A stretch of DNA of 6,139 bases from Candidatus Dojkabacteria bacterium (GCA_003694175.1 RFKV01000090.1:1-6139), one strand, 5' to 3'. Numbered from the stretch's first letter, positions 1 to 6,139 are shown. The notes: generated from the letters alone by a model not told the origin. A program made the numbers and translations.

Positions 1-1631
1 ACACTAAGATTAGAGTTATTTAACGTCTTGCTTAGTTTATTAAATATCTCAAGACTTAATAAAGCTTGTTCTGCTTTTAAGAATGGATCATTAGGTGAGT
101 CAACAACCAATTTATTAATTAAGTTGTATGCAGAGACTAAATCTTTGTTGGACAAATATCTCCTATACTGCGTGTATTCATAGTTCGACAACAGGGTTTC
201 TTTAACAATTGTAACCACATCACCTGGAATTATTAAAAATCCAAACATCAAAGTTATAAAAACAATAAACAGCGGGGAAAGCTTCATTATACTAACACTT
301 GGCTTGATAGGCTTGAAGTTGGTTTGTGTTGCAAACAAAAACGGCAGATTTATTACAAGAATGCACAAGTACCAAATTAGGTTATATGATGTAAACAAAT
401 AACCTAAAACAATTGACGCATTCATAAAAAACAATGAGTCTCTAATTTCGTCTCTGAGTTTACTTATTCTGATAAAAACAAAAACAAAAGAAAAAACTAC
501 AAACATTGTCCAAAAAGTTCCCCTCTCTAGAATGTCCTTAAAGAAAGATGATGATAAATCACTTATTAGAATTGATTCAGATCGAGAAGAGAAGAATGTT
601 GGCAACACATTCATATTTATAACCTCTTCTATGTATGCGTGACCATGCCCCCAAAATATCGTTGAGTACTCAAATTTCGAATTGGTAATAATTTCATAAC
701 TCTCTGCAAAACTCAATCTTGATTGTGAATAAGCTTTAAACTGATCAGATAAATTAATAATTGAAACAACTAAAATCGAAGCAAAGAAAACAAAAAGTGG
801 AGTGAGAAATAAAAGAGGCTTGTCTAACAATTTTTTGCCTCTTAGTACACCAAAAAGAATCAAGTAGGCTAAGACAAAAGCTACAACTAAAGCATAATTA
901 CCTAAACAAATCAAAGTAAATCCAAGTAGTGTCGAAAACAAAATGTTTACTAAACTTTGAAAGTAGCTTAAGTTATGAATTGACAAAAAAATTCCAATTG
1001 ATAAACCTAAAAATATTTGAGCCTCAAGGAAATGTAAATTATCAGAGTCTAACGCTAGCAAGTCTTGACCCTTGAAAAGAAAGATAGATACCAACTTAAA
1101 AGTTATCGAAATAAGCAAAAAGATTTGAAGATAATGCAAGAAACTCCGTAAAAAAGCATACCTACTTTCTGGACTTGTTAGTTCAAGTGTTCGAATATAG
1201 ACTACAATAGATGACAATGCAGCAAAAATTACAAACAAAAGAACTGAAAAGTAAGTCATTTCATTTATAGAAAAACCATAAAGAGAAAAGACTTGGTTTT
1301 GAGAGTATTCAAAGATAAGACGATTTAATGAGGCAATAAATATCGAAATTAAAATAGTGATAATCACTGGTCTAGTTAGTACATTTGTATATTTATTTGT
1401 TGGATAGAACCAAACTTTTAAGATTAAGTAAGAAAACAAATACAAAATTGAAATTATTGTACCAACCAGGGTAGAGGAAATAACGTTATTCTGAAAAAAA
1501 GGAAGAAATAAAAAAGCAGGTAAACTCAAAAACAAATACAGAACATCAAATTTGGGAAATTTTGAGCTAATGACTTTTTTTTCAGTTTCACTGTTGCCGG
1601 AAATTGCAATTTTAGTAAATCTTGACTTCAT
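1..1631 (-). CDS. O-antigen ligase/polymerase-like (Wzy/WaaL-type) membrane protein with TPR-like tail, 3' end outside window
   Basis: Reading the minus strand from the ATG at 1631 gives 543 uninterrupted codons to the window edge, so the C-terminus is missing. Hydrophobic segments lie near residues 31-46, 53-73, 87-103, 126-146, 167-186, 202-219, 228-262 (probably two), 273-293, 372-388, 401-433 (one or two) and 451-470, i.e. about eleven or twelve membrane spans. Between the spans ending near 293 and starting near 372 lies a large loop with R305-L-S and then W327-G-H-G-H-A. This resembles the Arg...G-x-G loop that O-antigen ligases and polymerases use on lipid-linked glycans. Residues 484-540 after the last span look like a TPR helix pair (AYNLI...PNDPFLKAEQALLSLE), a layout I know from CPR homologues. 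The family assignment rests on topology and the loop pattern; substrate is unknown. The start is the first ATG after an in-frame stop at 1665-1667, with a weak GGTGG six bases upstream. Hand counts of two 60-base lines (961-1020, 1381-1440) give 13 G+C each, very AT-rich. Confidence 0.7.
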   Translation of the reverse strand, partial: MKSRFTKIAISGNSETEKKVISSKFPKFDVLYLFLSLPAFLFLPFFQNNVISSTLVGTIISILYLFSYLILKVWFYPTNKYTNVLTRPVIITILISIFIASLNRLIFEYSQNQVFSLYGFSINEMTYFSVLLFVIFAALSSIVVYIRTLELTSPESRYAFLRSFLHYLQIFLLISITFKLVSIFLFKGQDLLALDSDNLHFLEAQIFLGLSIGIFLSIHNLSYFQSLVNILFSTLLGFTLICLGNYALVVAFVLAYLILFGVLRGKKLLDKPLLFLTPLFVFFASILVVSIINLSDQFKAYSQSRLSFAESYEIITNSKFEYSTIFWGHGHAYIEEVINMNVLPTFFSSRSESILISDLSSSFFKDILERGTFWTMFVVFSFVFVFIRISKLRDEIRDSLFFMNASIVLGYLFTSYNLIWYLCILVINLPFLFATQTNFKPIKPSVSIMKLSPLFIVFITLMFGFLIIPGDVVTIVKETLLSNYEYTQYRRYLSNKDLVSAYNLINKLVVDSPNDPFLKAEQALLSLEIFNKLSKTLNNSNLS

Positions 1632-1685
1632 ATGTTGCCACCATGTTAATTCATTTGACGCTCGTTAACTCAAAAGTGTAATTTG

Positions 1686-1714
1686 TATATAAAATTTAAC
1701 AAACAATCTGGCAA
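1686..1714 (-). promoter_or_regulatory. Candidate sigma-70-type promoter for the membrane-protein gene
   Basis: On the minus strand TTGCCA (1714-1709, five of six matches to the -35 consensus) is followed after exactly 17 bases by TATATA (1691-1686, four of six to the -10 consensus). Transcription would begin near 1679, giving a leader of roughly 48 bases before the ATG at 1631. In such AT-rich DNA chance matches are common, but the placement in the only gap before this gene and the ideal spacing support it. Confidence 0.35.
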
Positions 1715-1792
1715 AATTTTCCCATTCAAATTATCAATCATGGCAGTCAATCATTTTGAAAAATTTAGCTTTAAACATCGACAAACCCAAAG

Positions 1793-1824
1793 TATAAACA
1801 AAATACATCAATTTAACTTGATAT
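1793..1824 (-). terminator. Weak terminator-like hairpin after the M20 gene
   Basis: Four bases past the TAG stop of the M20 gene the minus strand has arms ATATCAA (1824-1818) and TTGATGT (1811-1805) around a six-base loop. They form a seven-pair stem with one G-U pair, followed by the T-rich run ATTTTGTTTAT. Position and tail are right for intrinsic termination, but the stem has only one G-C pair, so it would be weak. Confidence 0.35.
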
Positions 1825-1828
1825 CTAT

Positions 1829-2932
1829 CTATACTAAATACTTTCGATCAAGCTTTAAAATGAACTCAACCAAAACGTCGTAAAATTGTTGCAAACTATC
1901 AATATCAACCCATTCATCCTCACTTCCAATACTCCCGCCAATAGGTCCAAATTCTACTGCCGGTATCCCTACCAAGGTATAGTGTCTTGCATCTGATGAT
2001 CCCATTGCTCCGTAAAGATCTGGGGAACGCCCCAGGATTTTGCAAGTTGAATCTTGAAGGGTTAGTATAAATTCATTTTTTTCTGAAACATCTATAAAAG
2101 GTTCATTAACGATAATTTCTATTTCTCCGTCATCGCCTACTGCATCTTTGATGTTTGTCATAACTTCGTCCTTATCTTTGGGTATGTACCTAACATCTAA
2201 ACTTATTGTACATTCACTGGGCACTTTATTAAAACTCTTGTTATTTGTTTCGATGTTACTTAAGTTTATAGAACTCACCCATATGTTTTTTTCTTTGCTT
2301 TCTGGGATCGGATATAGCCTAAACAACTTCTCAATTACTCGGTTTGCTTTTAATATTGCATTGTCTCCCAACCAAGGATAAGCTCCGTGAGCTGAAATTC
2401 CACTACACTTGATTCGAATCCAAATTATTCCCTTTGTTTTGTTTACTATGTTGAAGTTTGTTGACTCACCAGAGATAACAAAATCCGATCTGACTCCTTG
2501 AGATATCTGATACTTTGTCCCGTAAAATCCACCAAGTTCTTCATCTGTTACTACTTGGAGCGCCATTGGGAAATTGATCTTTTTGGCAATTGCTTTAAAA
2601 ACATACACCATTGTAGCTAAACTTGATTTCATATCCATGCTACCAATACCATACAACCTATTTCCCTCAATTCTACTTTTATATTCAATTTGGGGAGAAG
2701 GAATAACGTCTAGATGACCATTTAGTATGAGATGAAAGTGTTTGTTGCCTTTTTCTCTGTTGTGTATCAATAAACTTGTGTAACCTTCGCTTTCAAATTT
2801 ATCAATAGTGAATTCAGAAAGAACACTTTCAATCAATTCTAAAGACTTTCTTAACTCATCAAAGTTAGTAGGGTCCGTTTTTAGACCAATCAGTTCTCTT
2901 GTAAGTTGTAATACTTTTGTGTTTTTTGACAT
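1829..2932 (-). CDS. M20-family zinc metallohydrolase (ArgE/DapE-like)
   Basis: This is a 367-residue cytoplasmic-type enzyme without signal peptide or membrane span, the usual length for M20 deacylases and peptidases that cleave amide bonds of acylated amino acids or small peptides. Motifs in order: NGHLDV with metal ligand H73 and D75; GSMDMK with the bridging D100; TDEELGG with general base E131 and ligand E132; GEST with ligand E156; the lid/dimerisation domain (about 165-275) with SAHGAYP, H182, and LDVRY, R248; then GSSDAR (311-316) and the C-terminal EFGP...DEWV segment. In most relatives a His metal ligand precedes DEWV/NE; here the aligned residue is G336 (IGSEDEWV), so the second metal site may be altered. 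SSDAR and GEST favour the ArgE/DapE/carboxypeptidase side of the family, but the substrate cannot be named. The ATG is fixed by an in-frame stop at 2942-2944, four codons upstream. No Shine-Dalgarno sequence is present. The gene lies 197 bases upstream of the membrane-protein gene; no functional link is evident. Confidence 0.9.
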   Translation of the reverse strand: MSKNTKVLQLTRELIGLKTDPTNFDELRKSLELIESVLSEFTIDKFESEGYTSLLIHNREKGNKHFHLILNGHLDVIPSPQIEYKSRIEGNRLYGIGSMDMKSSLATMVYVFKAIAKKINFPMALQVVTDEELGGFYGTKYQISQGVRSDFVISGESTNFNIVNKTKGIIWIRIKCSGISAHGAYPWLGDNAILKANRVIEKLFRLYPIPESKEKNIWVSSINLSNIETNNKSFNKVPSECTISLDVRYIPKDKDEVMTNIKDAVGDDGEIEIIVNEPFIDVSEKNEFILTLQDSTCKILGRSPDLYGAMGSSDARHYTLVGIPAVEFGPIGGSIGSEDEWVDIDSLQQFYDVLVEFILKLDRKYLV

Positions 2933-2938
2933 AGTTGT

Positions 2939-2967
2939 ATTTTACAAAAAGATTTTATATTTGTTAC
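2939..2967 (-). promoter_or_regulatory. Candidate promoter placing the M20 transcript start at its ATG (leaderless)
   Basis: On the minus strand TAAAAT (2944-2939, five of six to the -10 consensus) ends six bases before the ATG. GTAACA (2967-2962, four of six to the -35 consensus) lies 17 bases further upstream. This geometry would start transcription at or within a base or two of the initiation codon. It fits the absence of any purine-rich ribosome binding site before the ATG. A second AT-rich box (TATAAA just upstream) could be used instead, without a good -35. Confidence 0.3.
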
Positions 2968-2998
2968 GAAATAAAATAGGACCGGTAATTTTTGTCAC

Positions 2999-3038
2999 GA
3001 TCTTTCTTTCTTATCACCAACTCATCGGTAAAAAGATC
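2999..3038. repeat. Inverted repeat with GATCTTT arms upstream of the M20 gene
   Basis: GATCTTT (2999-3005) is matched by its reverse complement AAAGATC (3032-3038), seven perfect pairs enclosing 26 bases. The interior has a further short CACC/GGT pairing around 3016-3029. There is no T-run on either side, so it does not look like a terminator. It lies 67-106 bases upstream of the M20 ATG, and would be upstream of the candidate leaderless promoter, a position where a regulator could bind. Confidence 0.4.
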
Positions 3039-3070
3039 ATTTGTTGTTACTCACGCTGCCGTCTTTTAAA

Positions 3071-3091
3071 CCATTAAATTAGCATTTTAAT
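3071..3091. repeat. Seven-pair AT-rich hairpin
   Basis: CATTAAA (3071-3077) and TTTAATG (3085-3091) are perfect reverse complements around a seven-base loop. The stem is AT-rich with a single C-G closing pair and has no adjacent T-run, so it is recorded only as a dyad within the long gap. Confidence 0.35.
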
Positions 3092-3107
3092 GAATGCAAT
3101 TAACTCA

Positions 3108-3126
3108 GAAAAAAGGACATGCCTTT
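3108..3126 (-). terminator. Short terminator-like hairpin upstream of the M20 gene
   Basis: On the minus strand AAAGG (3126-3122), loop CATGT, CCTTT (3116-3112) is followed directly by further T residues, six T in all after CC. It could end a transcript entering from the 735-residue gene or from within the gap before the M20 promoter. The stem is only five pairs, so this is a weak call. Confidence 0.25.
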
Positions 3127-3343
3127 AACAATTAAATTCAAGGAAAAGCTAAAACATGCAAACACAAGTCATCTATGCTCCATTAAGCTACTTAATGATT
3201 CCACAGTAAAGCATTGTCCTACACTAATATTGTCTTTAATAATTCCTTAATACATCTCTTTTGTTTTTTGTGCCATGTTCAAACCCTAAAGCTGAATGAT
3301 TGATTTACAGACTATGTAAATGAATATATTTCACATTAGAACC

Positions 3344-3362
3344 ACTTAAAATGATTTTAGGT
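3344..3362. repeat. Eight-pair hairpin with a three-base loop
   Basis: ACTTAAAA (3344-3351) pairs with TTTTAGGT (3355-3362) with one G-U pair (T3346-G3360 read as plus-strand RNA), leaving the loop TGA. A second small palindrome, AGGT/ACCT around AATA, overlaps its right arm (3359-3370), so two alternative folds compete. Its role is unknown; chance is possible in such AT-rich DNA. Confidence 0.35.
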
Positions 3363-3471
3363 AATAACCTCTTCATTATATGACTTGAACTAGAAATTTA
3401 TGACTATGTCAATATTACTACAATGCAACTATTTGGCTAATGAATACGCTAATTTTTAGTAACGATACAAT

Positions 3472-3493
3472 CGCAACCTAAGCGCAACCTAAG
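3472..3493. repeat. Perfect tandem duplication of an 11-base unit
   Basis: CGCAACCTAAG occurs twice head to tail without a mismatch (3472-3482 and 3483-3493), with the following C matching the next repeat base. The unit contains six G or C in eleven, standing out from its AT-rich surroundings. Its second copy runs into the left arm of the palindrome at 3490-3512. Polymerase slippage or a repeated protein-binding site are both possible. Confidence 0.85.
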
Positions 3494-3512
3494 CTCTAAA
3501 TTTAGTAGCTTA
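3490..3512. repeat. 23-base interrupted palindrome next to the tandem duplication
   Basis: TAAGCT (3490-3495) pairs with AGCTTA (3507-3512), and inside it the ten-base palindrome CTAAATTTAG (3496-3505) continues the pairing, with only T3506 unpaired. As a hairpin this gives nine pairs, a single-base bulge and an AATT loop. No T-run follows the minus-strand version, so termination is unlikely; a DNA-binding site or an RNA structure is more plausible. Confidence 0.6.
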
Positions 3513-3599
3513 TAAATATTCTACCAATCTCAATCACAAATTTGGTAACAAATCAGCAAAAAAACTAAAGCTTTACAGATTACGACAAAGTACTCATTG

Positions 3600-3612
3600 C
3601 AAAAGTCTTTTG
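3600..3612. repeat. 13-base dyad CAAAAG-T-CTTTTG
   Basis: Two six-base perfect arms surround a single T. The loop is too small for a hairpin, so if functional it would be a duplex-DNA binding site. It is followed immediately by TAGAATTA repeated twice (3613-3628). No gene starts nearby, so no target can be named. Confidence 0.3.
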
Positions 3613-3854
3613 TAGAATTATAGAATTACAGATATAAAGCGATGATATGTTTCACTAAGGATTTAATTCCAAAACCCAAAAGTCTCCTCAAAGATTAACT
3701 TACTTTAAATCATCAAACCCTCAAGAATCAAGACATCAGTGAGGTGCACAATACTACTTCTTTTATCCAAAGAAAACCAAACCCAGCAAAATCCTTAAAA
3801 TGCAATTCAAAAACTCACAAATCTCATTGATTTAAATTCACATTCTAACACCCT

Positions 3855-6062
3855 TCACACTTCTACAGATAAATAAATTGCCTTTCTACCACCGTGTACA
3901 GGTACGGATGAACCACTTTCTGCTGGTACTAAGTTGGTAAAACCTCCAGCTAGCTGGTATTTCAACTCGCCATTTTCTCCTTGAGTTAAAACAAAGAACA
4001 ACCTGTGTATGCCTTGATATATACCTTGACCTTGATGTCCTTCACCTTCGAGACCTTCGAGATTAAAAACAAAGTTTGGTAGTGCTCTTTGAGCTACATA
4101 TTCTAGCCCATTCAAAAGATTAAAAATAACTGATCTCCAATAATCCCTAGCAGCCTCCCTGGGCCTTTGAGGGTTTCCTTCAGGGCGTATATGTCCATAT
4201 GCGCCAAAAGAAAGCCCTCTAGGTTTAAACCAAAGTTCCTCGGAACTTCCTTCACTAAAAATTTGTATACCCGATTGAAACAACAGTTGCGCTTTAACAC
4301 CCATTAGAGCTTCAACCCTTATTGTACTCGTTGCTGCTTCCCCTCCTTGCTTATTCTTATCTTGCTTTGTAAGTTTTTTCGGGATCTCTCCGCCGTTGAT
4401 AATCATTTCTATAAGACTATTGATTAAGCGACGTAAAAACGGCTCGCAGTCTTCAGGTGTAAGATTTCTACCGGCAGCTAAGTATTGTATAAAATTACGT
4501 CCCTCAATTCTTCTTATTACCTCTTTATCAACAGGAATTTCTGCTGTGTTTTTTCTTTGAATAACCCAATACCTCAAATACAGAATAAGATCCTCTATGA
4601 ATGTTTTTGCTTTATTTTGATCATTTGAATCATTAATATTCTCACTAAATTCTTTGTATTTATTACCTTTCTGGAATGGTAGAGAGTTTAGTGCTGCAAT
4701 TGCAATTGCCTCATGAGAAAACAAATCAAAAATACTCCTAAATTCTATACCCATCCCCATTTCCTCCATATATCCCTTAGTATCATTATCCCCAGGTCGC
4801 ATGTTAGGAGTAATAACTATTCCCATAAGTTCCCTAAATAAATCTTCTTTAGTTATGCCATAATCCCGCATCATACTTTCTATACTATCATCGTCTAGAC
4901 CTAAAACCTCTTTTAAAAGTAAGTATGGGTTACGGTCAAATGAGGAAATAGTTGATATAAAATCACCCGTTCTTCTTAGGATTGATGTACCAAGAGAGCT
5001 TCTTAAATAAATAATGGGTTGAGGCTCGTCTTTTTGCGTTTCACCCTTTCGTCGTTTTAAGATGCTTTCAACTAGGAATTGTAAAACTCTTCTAGGCCCC
5101 CACAATTCGCTAAAACCAGTTGGTGAACAAATTTTCAGCTTACTTAATCCATCACCATCTTTAATATAAACTTCGGTCTCTTGCCCCTTGGCAAATAAAT
5201 CATCACCGGGTTCGACATTAGGATTAAACCACTCATACCTCAACATGCTTAGAGTTTTTTCAGTGCTACCTCCAGCTACAACAATTATAACCGGACGACC
5301 TAGTCTTTCTTGATAATATTCTTTGAGTAATTCTATCATTTTATGCCATCTCATCATGAACTGACCATAGACCAACACTTGTTGTCTTTGACCGTCCACT
5401 TCAATTTCCGAAACTTCAGCGCCCATTGACGCTGTTAAATGATACATCGCTAAAGAATTTTCAATTTCAAAAATTAACATTTTTAATGCTTTTTCTAATT
5501 CTTGCTGATTAAACAAATGAGCTATCTCCCGGATTTCTCTAGGAATAAAGGCCATATCGATCTGTAAACCAATCGGACAAATAATATTACCTTCTGAATC
5601 TGGATGTCTAACTAAACCTCTGATCAGAGGATATGACGATCCCTCCACCCCGGCTACCCTAGCCTGATCTCGATCTATATTATCTACTAGTTTAGTAAAT
5701 TTAACACAATATTCCATAACTATTCTCTCTAAGGACCTAAGAATTGCCTCAGGTATCGGTGTCTCCTCACAGCCTTCCATGATTAAATGGGTACTTATTC
5801 CAGATTCATCTTCTCCTCTTGTAATAAGTCGTGTTGGCGCACCAGTAGCCTGACCAACAAGTGGTAAAACGCGACCTCGAAGAGTTATAGGCTCAAAATA
5901 AGCGGTATTTCTTGCTAGTCCAAGCCAATAAACAACGATCTCACCAGCTGTCATTTGCTCCGGATCTATCTCTTTCTCTATTTGTTGACCTCCCTCGTCG
6001 CGGTAGACAAGCCTAACCCGTCTTGTTTCTCCTGTAGAACGTACTTCTTTTTTTCCTTCCAC
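3855..6062 (-). CDS. Unrecognised 735-residue soluble protein
   Basis: I do not recognise a family. The protein is hydrophilic and charged, without a signal peptide or membrane span, so it is probably cytoplasmic. Visible parts: an N-terminal Arg/Glu-rich stretch (1-35); a mixed region to about 335 with helical 104-128 and 173-210, a hydrophobic strand-like RPVIIVVAGG (256-265) and a conserved-looking GPRR (322-325); a charged linker (336-349); a segment to about 463; an Asn/Asp/Lys-rich linker (464-486); a helical stretch (487-556); a Lys/Gln/Gly-rich linker (557-577); and a Gly-rich, probably beta-containing C-terminus (605-735) ending in AIYLSVEV. The start is GTG at 6062: the frame is open above it only to a TGA at 6093-6095, with no ATG, GTG or TTG between, and the next ATG is codon 37. 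No Shine-Dalgarno sequence or clear promoter precedes it. GC is higher than in the membrane gene in the lines I counted (29/60 at 5941-6000, 26/60 at 4201-4260; but 15/60 at 4621-4680). The even length and long open frame make it a real gene. Confidence 0.85.
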   Translation of the reverse strand: MEGKKEVRSTGETRRVRLVYRDEGGQQIEKEIDPEQMTAGEIVVYWLGLARNTAYFEPITLRGRVLPLVGQATGAPTRLITRGEDESGISTHLIMEGCEETPIPEAILRSLERIVMEYCVKFTKLVDNIDRDQARVAGVEGSSYPLIRGLVRHPDSEGNIICPIGLQIDMAFIPREIREIAHLFNQQELEKALKMLIFEIENSLAMYHLTASMGAEVSEIEVDGQRQQVLVYGQFMMRWHKMIELLKEYYQERLGRPVIIVVAGGSTEKTLSMLRYEWFNPNVEPGDDLFAKGQETEVYIKDGDGLSKLKICSPTGFSELWGPRRVLQFLVESILKRRKGETQKDEPQPIIYLRSSLGTSILRRTGDFISTISSFDRNPYLLLKEVLGLDDDSIESMMRDYGITKEDLFRELMGIVITPNMRPGDNDTKGYMEEMGMGIEFRSIFDLFSHEAIAIAALNSLPFQKGNKYKEFSENINDSNDQNKAKTFIEDLILYLRYWVIQRKNTAEIPVDKEVIRRIEGRNFIQYLAAGRNLTPEDCEPFLRRLINSLIEMIINGGEIPKKLTKQDKNKQGGEAATSTIRVEALMGVKAQLLFQSGIQIFSEGSSEELWFKPRGLSFGAYGHIRPEGNPQRPREAARDYWRSVIFNLLNGLEYVAQRALPNFVFNLEGLEGEGHQGQGIYQGIHRLFFVLTQGENGELKYQLAGGFTNLVPAESGSSVPVHGGRKAIYLSVEV

Positions 6063-6139
6063 AGTAACAATCTTAACTAAAATAAAATAAATTCAATGCT
6101 TTCAAAGTACCTAAGAATTCTAAAATTTCTTTATTTTTA
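6063..6139. other. AT-rich upstream region of the 735-residue gene
   Basis: The last 77 bases hold no gene. On the minus strand TTGAAA (6105-6100) resembles a -35 box, but the best -10 candidates after it (TTTTAG at 17 bases, TATTTT at 15) are poor, so I do not call a promoter. The gene's true promoter may lie here or beyond the window. Confidence 0.5.

Larger units (their letters stand above)
2933..3854. other. 922-base gap without a convincing gene, with several small inverted repeats
   Basis: All reading frames are closed by frequent stops and I see no protein of recognisable family, nor a tRNA, tmRNA, SRP RNA or RNase P signature. The stretch is AT-rich and holds short dyads at 2999-3038, 3071-3091, 3112-3126, 3344-3362, 3490-3512 and 3600-3612, an 11-base tandem duplication (3472-3493) and an 8-base one (TAGAATTA twice, 3613-3628). 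The right end is strongly strand-asymmetric: across 3661-3840 I count 43 C and 13 G on the plus strand. It must contain the M20 promoter and the end of the 735-residue gene's transcript. A decayed gene, an untranslated RNA or a structural spacer are all possible, and sequence alone does not separate them. Confidence 0.7.

Noticed and set aside
1683..1883. Plus-strand open frame of 66 codons between the M20 and membrane-protein genes
   Set aside because: It is Lys/Phe/Ser/Asn-rich as expected from random AT-rich DNA, overlaps the M20 3' end antisense, and has no ribosome binding site.
2808..3077. Plus-strand open frame of 89 codons over the start of the M20 gene
   Set aside because: Nearly half lies antisense to the well-supported M20 coding region; the remainder shows no family resemblance.
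3156..3209. Plus-strand 17-codon frame beginning ATG CAA ACA, with AAGGA upstream (3140-3144)
   Set aside because: It is very short, the AAGGA is 11 bases from the ATG, and it opposes all neighbouring genes; such frames are expected by chance.
3278..3290. GTTCAAACCC resembling a tRNA T-loop
   Set aside because: The flanks cannot form a T-stem and no acceptor, D or anticodon arms are present.
3629..3679. Minus-strand 17-codon frame from TTG at 3679 preceded by GAGGAG (3689-3684)
   Set aside because: Only four bases separate GAGGAG from the rare TTG start, and the peptide is too short to judge.
3763..3771. TTATCCAAA, eight of nine bases of a DnaA box
   Set aside because: It is a single near match without a cluster, AT-rich unwinding context or dnaA/dnaN genes, so no origin is claimed.
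3819..3833. AAATC/GATTT hairpin downstream of the 735-residue gene as its terminator
   Set aside because: The stem has five mostly A-T pairs and the T-run begins only after GTGAG, too weak to call.
5268..5291. AGGSTEKT after a hydrophobic strand in the 735-residue protein (residues 263-270), resembling a nucleotide-binding P-loop
   Set aside because: A Walker A motif needs Gly before Lys-Thr/Ser and a Gly at its first position; here these are Glu and Ala, and no convincing Walker B was found.

Overview
The window is AT-rich bacterial DNA with three substantial genes, all on the minus strand. Read in the direction of transcription they are: a 735-residue soluble protein I cannot assign (6062 to 3855), an M20-family zinc metallohydrolase of 367 residues (2932 to 1829), and the first 543 codons of a polytopic membrane protein that runs off the left edge (1631 to 1). 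The standard code fits: the two complete genes end in TGA and TAG, and no in-frame stop interrupts the third. No rRNA, tRNA, CRISPR array, transposase or phage gene is visible.

The membrane protein has about eleven hydrophobic segments, a large loop with an Arg...Gly-His-Gly pattern like O-antigen ligases and polymerases, and the start of a TPR-like tail. This Wzy/WaaL-like plus TPR layout is common in Patescibacteria (Candidate Phyla Radiation). Together with the low GC and an unassignable large neighbour, it makes a CPR-type genome a reasonable guess, but nothing here is phylogenetically decisive. The gene would act in surface polysaccharide or glycan assembly. The M20 enzyme is cytoplasmic by appearance, with an ArgE/DapE-like motif set, but has Gly where the C-terminal metal-binding His is expected.

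The genes are well separated and probably not one tight operon. A 197-base gap between the M20 and membrane-protein genes holds a weak terminator-like hairpin and a plausible promoter. A 922-base gap between the 735-residue gene and the M20 gene has no convincing coding sequence. It holds several short inverted repeats, a perfect 11-base tandem duplication next to a 23-base interrupted palindrome, and a strong C-over-G skew at its right end. The M20 gene lacks a Shine-Dalgarno sequence, and a -10-like box six bases before its ATG suggests a leaderless transcript.

No functional link between the three genes can be shown from sequence. The most interesting items are the unassigned 735-residue protein, the long hairpin-bearing gap and the altered metal site of the M20 enzyme. 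I did not find a recognisable new defence, mobile or regulatory system.
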